A stretch of DNA of 64,000 bases, taken from NCBI RefSeq assembly GCF_033807715.1, contig NC_084601.1, positions 13,181,690-13,245,689 on the forward strand. The letters run 5' to 3'. Source of the stretch: Cololabis saira (lineage: Eukaryota > Chordata > Actinopteri > Beloniformes > Belonidae). The notes under the pieces were generated by a model. It saw only the letters and a program-made list of their open reading frames with translations, was not told where the DNA came from and made no database searches. Position numbers and translations under genes: made by a program. This document shows, one piece after another, positions 56,357 through 64,000 of this stretch (position 1 is the first letter of the stretch; the number at the start of each line of letters is the position of its first letter).

Positions 56357-57356
56357 TTCTTCAGAATCAGCTTGAGTGATTCAGCATCCAACCAGACCAG
56401 ACGGGATCCCCAACCTTCCACCCCCTCCCCCTCCCATTCCAAACACACACCAACTATTGTGCCATTGTGCCGCCTGCCTGGCATGCAAGCAAACAGGAGG
56501 GTGCAGGTCTGGTCACATCCGTCAGTGCACATTAGGACCGTCTGAAGCAGCCGGCAGCTACACGAGCTGCTTCACCAGGTGCAGGTGGGAGGTAATCCTT
56601 TGGGTTTAAATGCCGGGCTCTGCTCGTTTTTAATGCAGGATTGACTTATTCGTCTGAGATTTTCCTCATATAAACAAAACAAACTCTCCAGCACGACAGT
56701 CTTTAAACAAAAAATGAAGTCTAACAGAAATACTCAGTAACTTGGAGCAATTTGTCATGTGTTGTTGTTTAACTGTATGTAGCTTCAGGTTTAATTACAG
56801 TTGATGCTGAATTACTTTTTTTTTTTTAAACTAATCCTCAAAGATAAAATATAAAACGTGTAAATGAGCATAACATGGGCTCCTAAGTGGAACACGTAAA
56901 CTTAGATAATAAATCTAATGATAGAAGACAGCAGTAGATCAACACATAGAAACAGGCAGAGGAAATGCGTTTAAGATTGAATTTTTAAAAAGTGTTTTAT
57001 TTATAAGGTGTTTTCTGGACGACTATCAGTCAATGAATCACTTGTTTGGCTCTTCACACTATTAATTAGGGGGAGTCCTTCCACTGAGACCAGCCTGACT
57101 TGGAATTCATTTTGGAACGACTTCTCTCAGTTGGTGTACCCTTATTTTAATTAATTTGAATTGGGATCTCTGATGTCTGCCAGGGGGGGCTCCAGTGTTG
57201 TCATCTCGTCTTGAAATTCAGTCACAGAGCTTCTTAATTAAACAAAATCTGTTTGCATAGCACAACGAGAGCTATTATGCTATCCTGAGCTGCAAAAGAC
57301 TATAATTATCGCCTCATGTTCATCTGGCTCTGCACAATGAAAATACATACACATAC

Positions 57357-57362
<6 letters not shown>

Positions 57363-57409
<47 letters not shown>
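57363..57409. repeat. (TA)n microsatellite
   Basis: This is a 47-bp alternating AT tract preceded by degenerate CATACA units, 117 bp from an elp2 exon in the intron on its 3' side (the exon ends at 57526). Confidence 0.95.
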
Positions 57410-57412
<3 letters not shown>

Positions 57413-57525
57413 ACAATTCTGCTCATGGAGGGAAGCTGGCTCTTGACTTTTTGAGTATGGTATGTTCATTGCTTCATCATTTTACTAATGTGTGATCACA
57501 TTCTTTAATGTTTTGTTTTTCTCAC

Positions 57526-57718
57526 CTGGGTTCTGCGGTGTGGGCTGATTCCGTCGCCACAGAGACCACGTGCGATCTCGGGAGACAGCCAATAAGAGCT
57601 GTGCGTCAGGTGAGAATGCCATCTGGGTGACTGTGAGGGTGTGATACGGCAACATCTGCAGCTGACGCCAGGCGGTCGTACTCCACAGCACCACTGCTGC
57701 ATGCTCCGCTTTAGATGC
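57526..57718 (-). CDS. elp2: Elongator complex protein 2, exon: [12 protein letters not shown] and SRDRTWSLW
   Basis: This is a 193-nt exon beginning [20 protein letters not shown] and continuing [20 protein letters not shown] to [17 protein letters not shown]-(S/T)[10 protein letters not shown] and [13 protein letters not shown] are among the most conserved ELP2 sequences; they form one complete WD40 blade of the second propeller. The end QPTPQNP is a short variable loop, shorter than in mammals. It starts in phase 0 (acceptor AG at 57720-57719) and ends in phase 1 before GT 57525-57524. Confidence 0.97.
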
Positions 57719-57838
57719 CTGGCAAGACAGCGGCCGTCAGTTCATCTCACGTGCCTTTGCTCTCTTAGCTGGTTAAATTTGTTGTAAAAACTGTCATAAC
57801 GTCCTTTCAGTTTTAAAGATGGCTCTTTTCAAACTGAC

Positions 57839-57911
57839 CTTGCATGCAGATGCCACCACCGTTCCGGTCCTGTCAGACGCAAGGCAGTATATCTCGAAGC
57901 CATGGCCATAC
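57839..57911 (-). CDS. elp2: Elongator complex protein 2, exon: YGHGFEIYCLAS
   Basis: This is a 73-nt exon. After one base completing a Leu codon it encodes YGHGFEIYCLASDRTGTVVA and SACK. The Y-G-H-G-(Y/F)-E-I motif is the WD40 D-a loop of ELP2, and L-(L/V)-A-S-A-C-K is its inner strand. The acceptor TTACTCTAG and donor GTCAGT are canonical. It ends in phase 0. The next exon in the transcript begins ASKAEHA, joining to give ASACKASKAEH. Confidence 0.95.
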
Positions 57912-61479
<3,568 letters not shown>

Positions 61480-62540
61480 TTACACAACCGCCACTTGCAA
61501 GACCTTGAAACTAAGCTGTTCAAAAGTTGAAAAACAGTCAGCTCAAACTTTTAAAAGGGTATTACACCCAAATGAATAATATGAAAGCCCTGAACTGCTA
61601 ATGAGTGATAGATAAGGCACTTTGAATGTGTGCAAATGTAAAAGGGACATCATTGAAACAGAGAGAGGGAGACCATAAGTACCATAAAGAAAAGTCAGAG
61701 CGACAGACTCAAATAAAAGCTGCACGCTAGACTGAGGACACGAGGACTGCATCATAACAATACTCCGTCACATCCGTGCAGCGTTTCTCTGCATTTAGCT
61801 TGCACGAAATCCTCAGGCCTTAAACTTGTCGCTCGGCCCCGAAAAAGCTATCCTGTAACAATTGCAGCTTTATCTCCAATTCTTCACAGCTGCAGGTTTT
61901 AAGGAGGATCAAGTGTTACAGAGAGCGGATCCTCCCCCTCACACCGCAGGATCTGCATACGCGCGGCTTGCTGTTGTATTGCGTGTAATGGTACCCCTGC
62001 ACTCGTGGCCTTGTTGATTATTGTTATTCCTGTCCCTTTGGCGTAAATATCCATTTCTCTCCCTGCCCACAGAAGCCAGTCTAACAAGTGAAAATGCATT
62101 GTTAACAGCAGTCTTCACACTTTGTTGATCCCTTCACAGCCGGGGGTCAGCCACACTTAATCTGCGCCATCATCACACGATCCTACTTTCTAATTAGCAT
62201 TGCAGATTAAGAAGTGGCCTGAATCAGGCTGACGACAGCTTTTGACATCCTCTTCCACTTGTGCTTAAAATGCTTGCCAACTCTTTCCTTTCCAATCTGC
62301 CAATATCCTAAAATGTATTCCTCTTTTCTTCCATTTTTCCCCCTTCTTGTTTTAAAACCTTTGTTATTTTACATTTCTCTCCCTACAGATGTTTGTTATG
62401 TCATATTTCTCAGACTTAAATTTTCCTTTTCTCGCATTGCTGCCGCCAGCCTCCAGCAGACCGTCAAACACAGAGAACTCCAGATGTGGTGCTGCACATC
62501 TTCACTCGTCTAGGAGCACAAGCAACAGGCAAGACAGAAA

Positions 62541-63468
62541 GGGCCAATCCCAATACACCCCCTACTTTCCACCACTAGCCCTCACTCACTACCACTGGGA
62601 TTGGGACACCACTTGCTATGTCACTGCGTGGTTTACGTTCGGGTATGTAAGCGACTGCGTAGTTACGTTTGCACATACGTCACACCATATCAGGAAGCCG
62701 AGAGCTAGAAGCTGTTTTAATTTCCACTGTAGCGCTGTTAATATGCCACTTTATTAAGTTTTAATATTTTTTCAGGCGTAAAAGTAACCGTTAAGATCCC
62801 CAACCTGGGCTCAGTTTATCCAAATAACGCCTGTTAAGAAATTTGCTCCGATGTTTTCAGGATGAGAAGAGCCTGCCGGCTCGGGAGCTGATTTATGGTT
62901 CCGCGTTAAATCGGCGTAGGGTACGGCGTAGGGTACGGCGTAGGGTACGGCGTAGGGTACGGCGTACGGCGCACGTCGCCGTATAACCTACGCCGTAGGC
63001 TCTGCGTTGGTGTAACGCCGAACCATAAATCAGCCTTTATTCTGGTGAGGTCTGAAAAGACTTCGCAACAACGGGCAAACAAGTGATTATGTACATTCAC
63101 TGAGTGAATATTATGAAAGTAATAATATCTCGCTATAAATGTAATCAAAACGCATTTTTATGCAGAAACTAACTCAAAATATTGATTTTATTCACTAAAA
63201 AATAAGAAATGTCCGCCATGTTTTTTTGTTTGATTCAGTCTGCAACTGATGACGTAAAGCATTCTGGGAAATTTTTCTGGCCCTCGGTCGCGAAGTCAGC
63301 ATCTGAAATCCCTAGCTGTGAAGGGCTAGATTCATACAATCTAACCCTCGATATGTCCACTAGCCCTACATGCAAAGAGGAATTGGGACACCACTACCCT
63401 CACGGGAACGCGCAAAATTTAGGGGTAGGGCTGAAAAGTACGGCTAGGGGGTGTATTGGGACTGGCCC
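62541..63468. mobile_element. Composite non-autonomous element, 928 bp
   Basis: The terminal inverted repeat starts GGGCCAATCCCAATACACCC on the left, with the complement on the right (23 of 24 bases match). AAA flanks both sides, but this is too short to count as a secure target-site duplication. Inside are the palindromic Harbinger-like copy at 62886-63036 and, at about 62676-62885, a segment homologous to the element at 54535-55561 in inverse orientation (shared AATAACGCCTGTTAAGAAAT and CACACCATAT blocks). There is no transposase. The right end is 168 bp from an elp2 exon. Confidence 0.75.
62886..63036. mobile_element. Palindromic PIF/Harbinger-like MITE, copy 4 of 4, with expanded arm
   Basis: The copy starts AGCTGATTTATGGTTCCGCG and ends with the complement, AACCATAAATCAGCCT. 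Its left arm contains a tandem expansion of the 12-bp unit GGCGTAGGGTAC, about four and a half copies between 62912 and 62968, which the other three copies lack. The expansion yields a Thr-Pro-Tyr-Pro repeat if read on the - strand; this is not a gene. Confidence 0.8.
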
Positions 63469-63636
63469 AAAGTCTCCACTGCGTCCTGAGGACGCTCCCT
63501 GGACGGCAGTGAAGAATATGTATCCGTTCATAAGGCCATAGAGGAAGACTTGGATTTATTTTGGCCATCAGGATTGTTGACCAGCACGTTTTATGACATG
63601 TTTGTGGCCTAATAGATGTTAACAGGATCACTGTAC

Positions 63637-63732
63637 CGGTCAGCTTGAGTGGGTGGAAGTGAGACTCCTGGTACTGGTCCGATATCCTGTTGAACTGTTC
63701 ATTTTCTTCATTGGTTTTTCGGACAAGGTCCC
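63637..63732 (-). CDS. elp2: Elongator complex protein 2, exon: variable linker before EPPTED
   Basis: This is a 96-nt exon. After completing a Gly codon it encodes DLVRKTNEENEQFNRISDQY and QESHFHPLKLT, and it ends with one base of Glu. It corresponds in ELP2 to the stretch between QGD and the EPPTED linker. The glutamate-rich centre is not conserved with mammals, but the border residues (Q-G-D, then Y-Q-x-x-x-F-x-P-x-x-L-T-E) are. The acceptor is TTTTATAG at 63734-63733 and the donor GT at 63636-63635, phase 1. Confidence rests on exact phase joining on both sides. Confidence 0.88.
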
Positions 63733-63964
63733 CTATAAAATGAAAAGAATATAACTGTTACATAACATAAATTAAGCACAAACATAATAAACTGATCATG
63801 CAGCAGTCTAAAAAACTACTGATCATTAGACCAAGACTGCGGTAATAAAAGCAGTCAGGACGTTTACATGCACTAAGAGAAAATTGATTTGTTGCCTTAA
63901 TCCGACCAATATCGAAGTTGTAACAGTCAAGACTCTCAACCGTGGGAGAGAACAAGTGTTTTAC
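63733..63964 (-). other. Short elp2 intron
   Basis: This is a 232-bp intron with donor GTAAAA and an acceptor preceded by a short pyrimidine and A mixture. Nothing else is seen. Confidence 0.85.
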
Positions 63965-64000
63965 CTTGAAACACAGCTTTGTTGGATAGACCCAAGGCAG
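63965..64000 (-). CDS. elp2: Elongator complex protein 2, exon cut by the window edge
   Basis: Only the last 36 nt of this exon are in the window. They encode ALGLSNKAVFQ plus one base of Gly, matching the ELP2 sequence P-A-L-G-L-S-N-K-A-V-F-Q-G-D. The donor GTAAAA follows at 63964. The gene continues beyond the window; the N-terminal propeller and roughly 480 residues are missing from view. With the other exons it contributes 1,025 nt of uninterrupted frame. Confidence 0.95.

Larger units (their letters stand above)
51658..57525 (-). other. Long elp2 intron filled with transposon relics
   Basis: This is a 5.9-kb intron, the largest complete elp2 intron in the window. About half of it can be assigned: a DIRS-like relic near 53190-54330, a LINE relic split by the 1-kb element at 54535-55561, a (GT)n at 56301-56356 and a (TA)n at 57363-57409. 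The first 1.5 kb (51658-53190) shows nothing I can name. Confidence 0.8.

Noticed and set aside
62906..63148. Reading frame with Thr-Pro-Tyr-Pro repeats on the - strand
   Set aside because: It comes from the 12-bp expansion in palindromic copy 4.

Overview
The window is vertebrate, most likely teleost fish, nuclear DNA. The evidence is two split vertebrate genes with canonical GT/AG introns, long AT-rich introns, abundant microsatellites, and a dense mix of transposon families typical of ray-finned fish: hAT, Kolobok-like, PIF/Harbinger-like, Tc1, DIRS-like and L2-like LINE pieces. The species cannot be named from the sequence alone.

There are two protein-coding genes, arranged tail to tail. 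On the + strand are the last six coding exons of gabbr2, the GABA-B receptor subunit 2 (29739 to stop 40877). They encode the end of extracellular loop 2, TM5-TM7 and the whole cytoplasmic tail with its coiled coil, 310 residues of a receptor of about 940. I found no gabbr2 exon in 1-29738, so that stretch is probably intron. On the - strand are the last nine coding exons of elp2, Elongator complex subunit 2 (from the window edge at 64000 down to the stop at 49663). They encode about 340 residues of a protein of about 825, covering the second WD40 propeller. All intron phases join without frameshift in both genes. GABBR2 is a plasma-membrane G-protein-coupled receptor subunit and ELP2 is a scaffold of the tRNA-modifying Elongator complex, so nothing suggests they work together.

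Region by region: 1-29738, likely gabbr2 intron, holds two hAT elements with perfect 8-bp target-site duplications (TSDs), one still carrying the C-terminal end of a transposase reading frame. It also holds a dispersed repeat with an internal duplication, a long (GT)n, a 207-bp (ATGG)n array, a CpG-rich foldback element, a TTAA-flanked Kolobok-like element with another element nested in it, and a hAT element carrying a 20-bp purine-rich minisatellite. 29739-40877 holds the gabbr2 exons, with a hAT-like element and a small Kolobok-like element in the introns. 40878-49662 is the intergenic tail-to-tail space, with a Tc1 relic, a 69-bp tandem duplication and a palindromic MITE. 49663-64000 holds the elp2 exons, whose introns carry a DIRS-like relic, a LINE relic split by a 1-kb element, and two large composite elements sharing a core in opposite orientation.

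I did not find a new multi-gene system. The most interesting material is the transposon architecture: the foldback element, the four-copy palindromic family, and the inverted shared cores that flank three elp2 exons.
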